From an uncultured bacterium (GTDB lineage: Bacteria; Verrucomicrobiota; Verrucomicrobiia; Opitutales; Intestinicryptomonadaceae): DNA of 17,731 nt. The stretch covers positions 1 to 17,731 of the forward strand of contig CAJMOT010000037.1 of NCBI GenBank assembly GCA_905214995.1, written 5' to 3'. Below are positions 1 to 6,473 of the stretch, one piece after another. Position 1 is the stretch's first letter. The number at the start of each line of letters is the position of its first letter. The notes beneath the pieces are model-generated. The model searched no databases and had not been told where the DNA came from. It saw only the letters and a program-made list of their open reading frames with translations. The position numbers were made by a program, and so were the translations under genes.

Positions 1-2
1 CC

Positions 3-272
3 GCCATACTCTTGATGGCGGTTGTCGTCATATTCGGCTGTCTGCTTTCGGCGCAGCTCTCCCGCGACAAATTCGGGCAATTTTTATGCATCGGAATATC
101 GGCCATTCTGATGACGCACATTTTCATAAACGTGGGCATGACTGTCGGCGTAATGCCGATTACCGGCGTGCCCCTGCCAATGATGAGTTACGGCGGAACT
201 TTCGTATTGACGTGTTGCATGCTCTTGGGTCTGGTTCAAAGCGTTTACCGGCACAGGAGGGCTTACTCATAA
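3..272 (+). CDS. rodA: Rod-shape-determining protein RodA, C-terminal fragment (SEDS family), 5' end outside window
   Basis: This is the last 89 codons of a polytopic membrane protein whose frame is open to the window's left edge. The C-terminus carries the SEDS signature: a GVMPITGVPLP stretch followed by MSYGGT and a final membrane helix. This region is typical of the peptidoglycan glycosyltransferases RodA and FtsW. RodA works with the elongation transpeptidase PBP2 in the inner membrane during side-wall synthesis. I favour RodA over FtsW because the motif has the RodA-like GVPLPxMSYGG form, where FtsW normally shows SYGGSS. An RNase E/G gene immediately downstream is also a common neighbour of the mre/mrd shape genes. 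The last residues (YRHRRAYS) form a short basic cytoplasmic tail. The next gene starts 35 nt after the stop, so the two are probably co-transcribed. The internal TTG/ATG codons near the window start are not the real start. Confidence 0.88.
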   Translation, partial: AILLMAVVVIFGCLLSAQLSRDKFGQFLCIGISAILMTHIFINVGMTVGVMPITGVPLPMMSYGGTFVLTCCMLLGLVQSVYRHRRAYS

Positions 273-307
273 TTCCGAAAGTTTCGCCTAAAAATTAAAG
301 CGAAACA

Positions 308-2017
308 ATGAAACAAGAAAACACCGACTACAAAATCGACGATTTGACGAAAAAGCCTCCGGAGGAAATCGTGGAGCCGATTCCCGAGGAGACCCTCAAT
401 CTCGAAGCCAAGATGCGCGCAAAAAAGCGCCCGCTTCTCGAAAAGATAATAAAAATGCTCAAGCGCGAGGACGAGCCCTATCGGGAAATCGTCATAAACG
501 TCGAGCCTTTCGAAAAGCGCGTGGCGCTGCTCGCCGACGGCGTGATGCAGAAGTTTGAAATCGAACGTCCCGGCGACGAAAGCATGGTGGGCGCGATTTT
601 CAAGGGCAAAATCCAGAATCTCGAGCCCGGATTGAAAGCCGCGTTCGTGGACATAGGCCAGCCCAAAAACGCCTTCCTCCACTACTGGGACATCTTCCCG
701 TCCACCACCGACAGCGCCTCCTACGAAATCGTGCGCGAAAACCGCAGCAAGGAGCAGAAAAAAAACGCCCAAAAGTTTTCCGCCAAAGACATACCCGAAA
801 AATTCCCCATCGGCACCGAGATTATCGTCCAGATTACCAAGTCGCAAATAGGCACAAAGGGCCCGAGAATCACGACGAACATCGCGATTCCAGGCAGGTA
901 CCTCGTGCTGATGCCCTACGGCGGCCAGTGCGGGATCTCGCGCAAGATAGAGGACAGAAAGGAGCGCGACAGGATAAAGAAGATTTTGCGCTCCATGAAA
1001 ATCCCCGAGGGCATGGGCGTGATAGTCCGCACCGCGGGGCAGGGCAAGCGCTGGACGTATTTTGTGCGCGACTTGCACATTTTGCTCAACATCTGGAAGC
1101 AGATACAGCAGCGCATAGAGTCCGCGCCCGCCCCCGCGATGATATACAAGGAGCCCGACCTCATCGAGCGCACCGTCCGCGACTTCCTCACCGAGCAGAC
1201 CGACAGGATTCTAATCGACAGCCGCGCCGAGTACGAGCGCATTCTCGGCTCCGTCTCGGAAATTTCCCGCCGCGCCAAGGGCAAGATCCAGCTCTTCAAG
1301 GAAAACATTCCTATCTTCGAGCGCTACAACATCGAACGGCAGATAGCCCAGACTTTCCAGAGGAGGGTTCCGCTGCCGTCCGGCGGGGAAATCGTCATCG
1401 ACGAGACCGAGGCGCTGGTTGCGATCGACGTCAATACGGGGTCCCACAAGGGCAAGGACGCCGACGGGAAGGATTTTATTTTGCAGGCGAATCTCGAAGC
1501 CGTCACGGAGGCCGCGCGCCAGGTCAGGCTCCGCAACCTCGGGGGGCTCGTCATAATCGACACCATCGACATGAAGAGCCGCAAGGACAGGCAGGCCGTC
1601 TACAAGCGGCTCAAAGACGAGATGGAAAAAGACAAGGCCAAGAGCCAAGTTTTGCCGATTTCGCAGCTTGGCATCATGCAGATGACGCGGCAGCGCCACG
1701 CGCAGAGCAATTCGAGCGGCATATATGCGTCATGCCCGTATTGCGGCGGCAAGGGCATAGTCAAGAGCGCGCGCACGATGAGCGGAGAAATCCAGCGCAA
1801 AATAGTCGCCACCTGCCGCAACTTGCGCGAGAGCGCCGGCGCGCAGAAAGAGATCGGGCTGCTGATAATGCTCCATCCGGAGAACCTCCAGCGCCTCCAA
1901 AACGAGGATTACGAATACCTGCTCAACCTCGAAAAGCAGTACAACGTAAAGCTCACTTTCCGCGCCGACCCGTCTTACCACGTGGAAAACTTCCGCGTAG
2001 TCCCCTCCGACAAATAG
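308..2017 (+). CDS. rng: Ribonuclease E/G family endoribonuclease
   Basis: This 569-residue single-strand endoribonuclease is of the RNase G / RNase E catalytic-domain type, which processes rRNA precursors and starts mRNA decay. An N-terminal charged extension of about 60 residues precedes an S1-like domain (ERPGDESMVGAIFKGKI, then GLKAAFVDIG). The 5'-sensor/RNase H-like region and the DNase I-like catalytic region follow. The two Mg-binding aspartates are visible as D374 in AIDVNTGS and D418 in IIDTIDM, 44 residues apart, close to the D303-D346 spacing of E. coli RNase E. The Zn-link motif is C476PYC479, which joins protomers in the family. The long RNase E scaffold tail is absent, so the length is closer to RNase G than to full RNase E. 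The start ATG is 35 nt after rodA and has no strong Shine-Dalgarno. A perfect hairpin lies 24 nt past the stop. Confidence 0.95.
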   Translation: MKQENTDYKIDDLTKKPPEEIVEPIPEETLNLEAKMRAKKRPLLEKIIKMLKREDEPYREIVINVEPFEKRVALLADGVMQKFEIERPGDESMVGAIFKGKIQNLEPGLKAAFVDIGQPKNAFLHYWDIFPSTTDSASYEIVRENRSKEQKKNAQKFSAKDIPEKFPIGTEIIVQITKSQIGTKGPRITTNIAIPGRYLVLMPYGGQCGISRKIEDRKERDRIKKILRSMKIPEGMGVIVRTAGQGKRWTYFVRDLHILLNIWKQIQQRIESAPAPAMIYKEPDLIERTVRDFLTEQTDRILIDSRAEYERILGSVSEISRRAKGKIQLFKENIPIFERYNIERQIAQTFQRRVPLPSGGEIVIDETEALVAIDVNTGSHKGKDADGKDFILQANLEAVTEAARQVRLRNLGGLVIIDTIDMKSRKDRQAVYKRLKDEMEKDKAKSQVLPISQLGIMQMTRQRHAQSNSSGIYASCPYCGGKGIVKSARTMSGEIQRKIVATCRNLRESAGAQKEIGLLIMLHPENLQRLQNEDYEYLLNLEKQYNVKLTFRADPSYHVENFRVVPSDK

Positions 2018-2040
2018 GCGTGGAAATTCTTCCGGCAAAC

Positions 2041-2067
2041 GGCAACCCGCTTTGGCGGGTTGCCATT
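2041..2067 (+). terminator. Hairpin terminator after RNase E/G gene
   Basis: A perfect 10-bp inverted repeat, GGCAACCCGC / GCGGGTTGCC, with a TTTG loop lies 24 nt past the rng stop. It is followed by ATTTGCTATTTT, so the U tract is interrupted. It is positioned to end the rodA-rng transcript. Confidence 0.75.
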
Positions 2068-2261
2068 TGCTATTTTCACGCCGCCGCTTCGTATGGCGGA
2101 TATGCCAATGCAAATTGCGGGAGAGATCGGTTCGCCGCCTCCGCTTCTTTTTCCGCCCTCCTGCGCGGATGAGGCAGTGAAAATTCAAATTTTTAGCGCA
2201 AGAATGCTTAATCTATAAATGAATTTTAACGGCCTGGCGGTGAATCTAAAAACAAATATTG

Positions 2262-2500
2262 CGACAAAGGGCATTCCGGCAAATTTTCAAAGATTTGATA
2301 TTGTCCGTTCCAAGAAAATTTGCAAACCCAAGCAATGCTTGGAAGCGGGATAAACTTATAGAATTATTCCGATGCGAAAAGGGGAAAATCCCCCGCCGGA
2401 TTTTCCCCTGCACGCTTTCCGCTTCTGTTCCCTTTTCTTGTCCGGAAATGCCCTTGTGGGCGGGAACGGTATCCGCGAACGAATCGCAATTCGTTTTTTT
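2262..2500 (+). ncRNA. Candidate structured small RNA (rod-like, unidentified)
   Basis: No convincing protein is encoded here, but the stretch folds on itself as nested long-range helices. Positions 2269-2279 pair with 2442-2453 (GGGCATT-CCGG with one bulged A), and A2267-A2268 extend the helix with T2454-T2455. Inside it, 2311-2318 (CAAGAAAA) pair with 2433-2440, 2341-2350 (GGAAGCGGGA) pair with 2417-2426, and 2380-2391 pair with 2398-2409 as a perfect 12-bp hairpin with loop CCCGCC. A further hairpin ending in a run of T closes the region at 2478-2500. A TATAAA-like -10 at 2214-2219 could start it, though no good -35 is seen. The overall rod recalls 6S RNA, but the 5' side is much longer than the 3' side, so I do not call 6S. 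The signature motifs of RNase P RNA and SRP RNA were looked for and not seen. The 12-bp hairpin read on the - strand is followed by TTTTC, so it could alternatively be a leftward terminator. Confidence 0.42.
2478..2500 (+). terminator. U-run hairpin ending the candidate small RNA
   Basis: A 7-bp stem (AACGAAT / ATTCGTT) with loop CGCA runs into a T tract of six or more bases ending at 2500. The stem is AT-rich and so modest in strength. It sits about 20 nt after the closing helix of the candidate RNA, as expected for an intrinsic terminator. Confidence 0.5.
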
Positions 2501-2811
2501 GCATTATCTTTTCCCATAACTATTGTTAAGACAAAGAAGTGAAAAAAGTTCCCGCCTTGTTTCGTCAAGACGATAAATTTTGATACCGGCAGATTCTTGC
2601 AATTTCAAGCATTTGGCGTCGAATGCATATAATCAATAGGCCCGCGTAAACGGCGGTCAAATTTTCCATCAAAACGTTAATTTTTGCGGATTCGGCGGCG
2701 GGACTATTTATATGGTAGCGGTTGCCATCCGCAGCGTCGCGGAAAACGAACCCGCCACGTTCGCCCATGGGGACAATGGGGCGAATTCCCGCCGGCCTCA
2801 TGGATTCCTTC
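2501..2811. other. Intergenic stretch without a supported gene
   Basis: No open frame here has a recognisable protein, a plausible ribosome binding site or a family motif. The stretch holds one consensus-like -10 hexamer on the + strand (TATAAT, 2628-2633, preceded by GC for a partial extended -10), with TTTCAA 19 bp upstream. Nothing downstream of it reads as a gene; transcription from it would run antisense into tmRNA. Otherwise I see nothing in it. Confidence 0.4.
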
Positions 2812-2839
2812 AAATTGCGGGCATATTAAAGCCGCAATT
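2812..2839 (-). terminator. Possible tmRNA terminator hairpin
   Basis: An 8-bp inverted repeat (AATTGCGG / CCGCAATT, 2813-2820 and 2832-2839) lies 25 nt downstream of the tmRNA CCA end. Only three T residues follow it on the - strand, so it may be a processing or decay-blocking hairpin instead of an intrinsic terminator. Confidence 0.3.
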
Positions 2840-2864
2840 CCCTTCAGAAGGCGGCCCTTCAAAT

Positions 2865-3215
2865 TGGTGGAGATGGCGGGAGTCGAACCCGCGTCCTGAG
2901 AGCTTTCGGCTATACCGTCTACATGCTTAGTCTCCGGTTGGTCTTTCGGAGCGGTTAGGTCGGGACTTCCTCCGCTCCGGCGCCGGGCGGTTCGCGGCGG
3001 CCGCAACCCCGTCCGAACGGCTGCGGCCCCTTTTCCCGATGTCGACGCCGGGCATCCCATACCGGGAATCTGGGAGCCGACGCGCCGCTTAATTAAGCGG
3101 CGATAGCGTATTCTTCGCCATTTATGTTTTTTGCGACACATTTTTACGGAGCCAAGTGTCGTCTCCGGCATGCAGGCATAATCTACGACCCAAAGTCGAA
3201 TTCCGGAACATCCCC
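2865..3215 (-). ncRNA. ssrA: Transfer-messenger RNA (tmRNA), one-piece form
   Basis: tmRNA rescues ribosomes stalled on broken mRNAs by acting first as an alanyl-tRNA and then as a short message for a degradation tag. The 5' end (GGGGATG) pairs with the 3' end (CATCTCC-A-CCA) to make the tRNA-like acceptor stem. It includes the G3-U70 wobble that alanyl-tRNA synthetase reads. The T arm (GCGGGTTCGACTCCCGC) and the encoded CCA end at 2865 are clear. The 5' region shows the conserved TTCGAC and TGCATGCCGGAG segments, and the resume region follows GTAAAAATGTGTC. The tag frame lies at 3093-3134. The molecule is 351 nt and uninterrupted, so it is the standard one-piece type and not a permuted two-piece tmRNA. 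Upstream on the - strand, TTGAAT and TAACCA 18 bp apart could be a promoter, but this is weak. Confidence 0.97.
3093..3134 (-). other. tmRNA tag-peptide reading frame (AKNINGEEYAIAA)
   Basis: Reading from the resume codon GCA, the frame encodes AKNINGEEYAIAA and then stops. The first Ala is the resume codon; the Ala charged on the tRNA-like domain precedes it. The hydrophobic end YAIAA differs by one residue from the common YALAA end, which ClpXP and other proteases recognise. The stop lies inside an 18-base perfect palindrome, GCCGCTTAATTAAGCGGC, which should form the helix around the stop codon. Confidence 0.93.
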
Positions 3216-3303
3216 GTATTCTTTTGCGTCGGGATTACCCCGTACGATTTTGGTTATCGGCGGATTCGCTTTTAATTCAAGCTTTTTATTTTTCCCCGCG
3301 CTT

Positions 3304-4476
3304 TTACAGGCGCGATTTCACGCGCGGCGCAAGTATCGTCACGAGCATTCCTATGCACGCCATTGTCGCGAGCGACCACCGGAGACTCGAGGCGTGGGCG
3401 ATGAACCCTATGAGCGGCGGGCCCATCAGGAATCCGAAGAACCCTATCGTGGACACCGTCGCTATCGCCATTCCGGAGCTCATTCTGCGGGACTTCCCCG
3501 CGAGGCTGTAGCATGTCGGAACCACCGTCGAAACTCCGGCGCCCACGAGCAGAAAGCCTATCGACGAAACCGCCACCCCGGGAAACGCGACCGCCAGAAT
3601 CATTCCGCAGAAGACGAGGATTCCGCTCGATTGCAATACGCGGATTACGCCGAACCTGGTTATCATGAAGTCGCCGAGAAACCTTCCCGAGGCCATTGCG
3701 GACATGTAGGCGATGTATCCCATGCGGCTCGAATCCTTGTCCGCGCCGATTACTTCCTTGAAGTAGACGACGCTCCAGTCGTACATCGTGCCCTCGCAGC
3801 TCATGCAGCCGAATGCGATGACGCCGAGCATTATTATAAACGGAGTAGGCGAAAAAATCGTGCGCTTTTTGCGCGCGTCGGCGGGGTCTGGCTCCGGCTT
3901 TATGTCCTCCGGAAGGATAAAATTCCGCGCGACGAGCGTTACCGCGACGCTGAAAACAAAAACCCCCGCGAAGCTTTGGAATAGCCCCACGTTGTTTGCC
4001 GCGAGCATCGCGCTCAAAATCCCGCCGCAGAATCCCGCGAGGCTCCATAGCCCGTGGAAGGACGACATAATGGAGCGCCCGTAAACGCACTCGACCCCGA
4101 CCGCCTGCGTGTTTATGGATATATTGTTCAGGTTCGCCGCAACTCCGAAGCACATGAGCGTTGCAAATAGCGCGGTCGGCGTTCCTGCGAGAGACAGGGC
4201 GACGAGCATTGCGGGATAAAATATTCCGGCGACGAGCGCCATCATTCTGCTGCCGAAGCGCGTGACGAGGTATCCGGAAAGCGCCATCGCGCAAACCTGT
4301 CCGAGCGGCAGCGCGAAGAGTATTCCGCCGAGGTCGGCCTCGTTGAGGTTCAGGTTTGTTTTCACGTCGGCGATTCTGCTCGCCCAGCTCGCGAAGATTA
4401 TCCCCTGGTTGAAAAACAGGCAGCCGAGCGCGGCGCGGTAGACGGCGGGGCTGTAGCGTAAGTTTTGGAAATCCAT
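3304..4476 (-). CDS. MFS transporter, YbjJ-like
   Basis: This 390-residue inner-membrane protein has about twelve predicted helices and belongs to the major facilitator superfamily. The N-terminal part (FASWASRIADVKTNL, then LGGILFALPLGQ) resembles E. coli YbjJ and related MFS proteins. A motif-A-type loop follows helix 2 (GYLVTRFGSR, residues 68-77), and a second copy appears in the other half (GDFMITRFG). SFHGLWSLAGF near residues 139-149 is also typical of this subgroup. The substrate cannot be read from the sequence; sugar or fucose-type import and drug efflux are both possible for relatives. The gene stands alone, with tmRNA downstream on the same strand (88 nt) and tRNA-Leu divergent upstream. 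No good Shine-Dalgarno precedes the ATG. Confidence 0.87.
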   Translation of the reverse strand: MDFQNLRYSPAVYRAALGCLFFNQGIIFASWASRIADVKTNLNLNEADLGGILFALPLGQVCAMALSGYLVTRFGSRMMALVAGIFYPAMLVALSLAGTPTALFATLMCFGVAANLNNISINTQAVGVECVYGRSIMSSFHGLWSLAGFCGGILSAMLAANNVGLFQSFAGVFVFSVAVTLVARNFILPEDIKPEPDPADARKKRTIFSPTPFIIMLGVIAFGCMSCEGTMYDWSVVYFKEVIGADKDSSRMGYIAYMSAMASGRFLGDFMITRFGVIRVLQSSGILVFCGMILAVAFPGVAVSSIGFLLVGAGVSTVVPTCYSLAGKSRRMSSGMAIATVSTIGFFGFLMGPPLIGFIAHASSLRWSLATMACIGMLVTILAPRVKSRL

Positions 4477-4638
4477 ATGCGGCGGAAAAATTAGGGAGGA
4501 ATTAGAGCATCGGACAAGCGGATTTCAACACAAATTTCGGCGGGCATACCTGCGGCGCGCAAGCCCTAAGTTCCCCCGCGGTTCGCGCGGAAGACGGAGA
4601 AAGGCGCGCCAATTCCCGAAATTTTTTCGAAAAAAAGC

Positions 4639-4668
4639 TTGCAGGCGCGGGCGATGTCTCCATAGTCA
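4639..4668 (+). promoter_or_regulatory. Possible promoter for tRNA-Leu
   Basis: TTGCAG (4639-4644) and TAGTCA (4663-4668) are 18 bp apart, which would start transcription about 16 nt before the tRNA. The -10 match is weak. The palindrome TTTTTTCGAAAAAA lies immediately upstream (4622-4635). Confidence 0.3.
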
Positions 4669-4690
4669 AAGCTTTAAAAATAACTCAAAT

Positions 4691-4775
<85 letters not shown>

Positions 4776-4779
4776 ATTT

Positions 4780-4809
4780 AAGTTAACGCGAATCCGCGTT
4801 AACTTTTTT
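4780..4809 (+). terminator. Intrinsic terminator of tRNA-Leu
   Basis: A perfect 11-bp stem AAGTTAACGCG / CGCGTTAACTT with tetraloop AATC runs straight into a T tract (4804-4809). It begins four bases after the CCA end, so it ends the tRNA transcript. Confidence 0.92.
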
Positions 4810-5133
4810 GTTTCTTGATTTCGGCGGGAGACTGAAAAAGGCGTAGGGATTTTTCAGATTGCCGGCGGTCGATTGGCTCAAAAAGCGCGCGACAGATTGG
4901 GAAGGGGCGGAACGCCGCCGCGAATCTCGCAAAATTTCGGCGTCAGCTTATGAAGGCGTTTTTTTTATTTATCGCGTTTTGCGTTCGCGCCGGACGCGCG
5001 AGTTTTCAAGGTATCGCCGCTAAGGTTTTGCGCGGGTGCCTATATGGGAAACGCCCGCGCGGAAATATGAAGGCGCCGGTCGGCGCGCATCCGGCCGTCC
5101 GGCGTTTGAGGGCGGCAGAAAGGGGAAGGGGAG
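4810..5133. other. Intergenic stretch with inverted repeats, no supported gene
   Basis: No convincing gene is present. An inverted repeat CTGAAAAA / TTTTTCAG spans 4832-4857, and a 7-bp GC repeat GCGCGGG / CCCGCGC spans 5030-5060. The second repeat lies 74-104 nt beyond the stop of the leftward DUF5131 gene and may end its transcript, although no U-run follows. A T8 tract occurs at 4959-4966. An ATG at 4950 opens a frame that looks like a signal peptide at first but runs antisense into the DUF5131 gene. Confidence 0.4.
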
Positions 5134-6018
5134 TCAGGCGTTCGGGCATTTGCGGCATCTGGCGCAGCCGTTGCAAATTGGGCGGCTGCCGCATTCGGCG
5201 CACATGGGCCCGAAATGGGGCCTGTATTCGGCGACTTCCCCCGTAAGCTCCCTCTGCGCGGGCGACAGGTCGAGCTTGTATTCCGCTTTCCGCCCATCGT
5301 GGAAATATCCCGACCTGAACGCCATTTTGCTCTGCAAACGCTTGTCCGGCATTCGGTATATCTTGCTTCCCTTTTCAAACAGGGTGCCCGTCTCGATAAA
5401 GCAAAACGTCGTGTCGCTTTCGACGCATTCGGAGTATAATTTCTCAACCCATTCGCATTTCAAAACCCGCGAGCCGTCGTAATTTTCTCCGCCGGCGACG
5501 ACCCGCTCTATCGCGCCGCTTTTCAGATATTTTTTGAGGGAGACTTCCCCTATGAACGGCGCGACCATAACTCCCTTGTGCTTGAACGGCAAATCGAGCA
5601 GCAGCGGCACGCGCTCGTCGGCGCGCGCCTGGTTTTCGGCGGTGACGTTGAAGAACACGTTTTCCCAGCCGCCGCCCCAGTTTTTGGGAAGGAGCTTTGC
5701 GGCGCGCTCGGGGCGTTTGGTAAGCAGGTAGAACACAACGTCCGGCCTTCCGGCAATTATATCCCACGCCTCGCCCCGCCATGGGTCGGCCTCTTCTATG
5801 AAAAAGTCCGAAGTCATGCACACCCGCAGCGTTTCTCCGCTCTTCACTTTATATTCGCCGCGGGAATTTTTTTGGAGGGGATAGTCGAAGTTGTTTTTTA
5901 CCCTGAATACGCGCGACGGGTCTATGTTTCTGGCCCTGTCGAGAAAATACATGTAGCAGTTGGCGCAGCCCTCGCTCTTTTTCGCGCAGCCGTGCCAGGG
6001 GTTCCAGATGTCGTGCAT
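5134..6018 (-). CDS. DUF5131 (phage Gp37/Gp68-like) protein with Cys cluster
   Basis: The protein has 294 residues. The N-terminus, DIWNPWHGC followed by KKSEGCANCY, is the hallmark of the DUF5131 / Gp37-Gp68 family. Its three cysteines (C11, C18, C21; C-x6-C-x2-C) resemble a radical-SAM-type Fe-S site. Other family-like stretches are VCMTSDFFIEEADPWR, VFYLLTKRPERA, NVFFNVTAENQ and VVAGGENYDGSR. The family is found in phages and bacterial chromosomes, and I know of no established reaction for it. The C-terminus has six cysteines in the last 22 residues (C273, C276, C282, C285, C288, C291), like a small metal-binding knuckle. The start lies 3 nt after the stop of the HxlR gene, so the two form an operon and are probably controlled by that regulator. 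No phage genes are nearby, so this looks like a resident gene. Confidence 0.85.
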   Translation of the reverse strand: MHDIWNPWHGCAKKSEGCANCYMYFLDRARNIDPSRVFRVKNNFDYPLQKNSRGEYKVKSGETLRVCMTSDFFIEEADPWRGEAWDIIAGRPDVVFYLLTKRPERAAKLLPKNWGGGWENVFFNVTAENQARADERVPLLLDLPFKHKGVMVAPFIGEVSLKKYLKSGAIERVVAGGENYDGSRVLKCEWVEKLYSECVESDTTFCFIETGTLFEKGSKIYRMPDKRLQSKMAFRSGYFHDGRKAEYKLDLSPAQRELTGEVAEYRPHFGPMCAECGSRPICNGCARCRKCPNA

Positions 6019-6021
6019 TTT

Positions 6022-6351
6022 TTAGCGCCCCGACGCCTTTTTGTAGGCGGCGCCCCATTTTTTCAGCGCGGCGAGCACCGGCTTGAGGCTCATGCCGAGT
6101 TCCGTGAGCGAGTATTCCACCCTCGGGGGGACCTCCGCGTAGGCCTTGCGCGAGACGAGGGCGTCGGCCTGCATTTCGCGCAGGTTTTCGGTGAGCACTT
6201 TCTGGGAGATTTGCCCGACGGATTTTTTGAGCTCCCCGAACCTTCTCGTCCCTTCGGAGAGCTCCCTTATTATCAGTATCTTCCACTTGTCGCCTATCAT
6301 AGAAAGGGTCACCTCAACGGGGCATTCGGGAAGGGGATTTTTCCTTTTCAT
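6022..6351 (-). CDS. HxlR-family winged-helix transcriptional regulator
   Basis: The protein has 109 residues, the usual HxlR size. It shows the family pattern CPVEVTLSMIGDKWKILII at the start, then RRFGELKKSVGQISQKVLTENL as the recognition-helix region, then PPRVEYSLTELG in the wing, and LKPVLAALKKWG at the end. These are homodimeric DNA-binding regulators. In several members (YodB and HypR types) the N-terminal cysteine senses electrophiles or oxidants. That cysteine is present here as C10, but a redox role is inference. The gene is first in an operon with the DUF5131 gene and is divergent from the cupin gene 122 nt away. Autoregulation and control of the cupin gene from the shared region are likely. 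Confidence 0.93.
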   Translation of the reverse strand: MKRKNPLPECPVEVTLSMIGDKWKILIIRELSEGTRRFGELKKSVGQISQKVLTENLREMQADALVSRKAYAEVPPRVEYSLTELGMSLKPVLAALKKWGAAYKKASGR

Positions 6352-6380
6352 GGCTCAATAGTTTCTTTTGGGTTATTACA

Positions 6381-6452
6381 GCACAATTTTGTGCCTACTT
6401 TACATTTTACGCAAAGTATGATAATGTAATTTCAATTTCTCCCAAATGTAAA
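6381..6452. promoter_or_regulatory. Divergent promoter/operator region with three TTTACATT-type sites
   Basis: Three copies of one 7-9 base word lie between the HxlR and cupin genes. TTTACATTT is at 6399-6407, its complement-orientation form TAATGTAAT at 6422-6430, and AAATGTAAA at 6444-6452. Centres are 23 and 22 bp apart, about two helix turns. The first and third are exact inverted copies. On the + strand, TTTACA (6399-6404) and TAATGT (6422-6427) are 17 bp apart and could be the -35 and -10 of the cupin gene, so a regulator bound here would cover the promoter. A separate palindrome GCACAATTTTGTGC lies at 6381-6394. The HxlR protein is the obvious candidate binder, by inference from gene order. 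Confidence 0.6.
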
Positions 6453-6473
6453 ACAAAAAACGAAAGGAAAAAA

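Noticed and set aside
928..2172. + strand frame of 414 codons overlapping RNase E/G in another frame
   Set aside because: It is a shadow of rng: Arg/Gln/His-rich without motifs, and it continues through the rng terminator hairpin.
2262..2457. Calling the structured region 6S RNA
   Set aside because: The closing helix and rod shape fit, but the 5' arm is about 70 nt longer than the 3' arm, and the symmetric central bubble of 6S is not seen.
2259..2519. + strand frame of 86 codons between rng and tmRNA
   Set aside because: It has no domain or ribosome binding site, and it covers the nested helices that better explain the region as RNA.
2704..3171. - strand frame of 155 codons across tmRNA
   Set aside because: It overlaps tmRNA on the same strand, which explains the conservation there. 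The protein has no recognisable domain.
4950..5246. + strand frame starting MKAFFLFIAF, like a signal peptide
   Set aside because: After about 15 residues it turns Arg-rich and runs antisense into the DUF5131 gene, with no ribosome binding site or family match.
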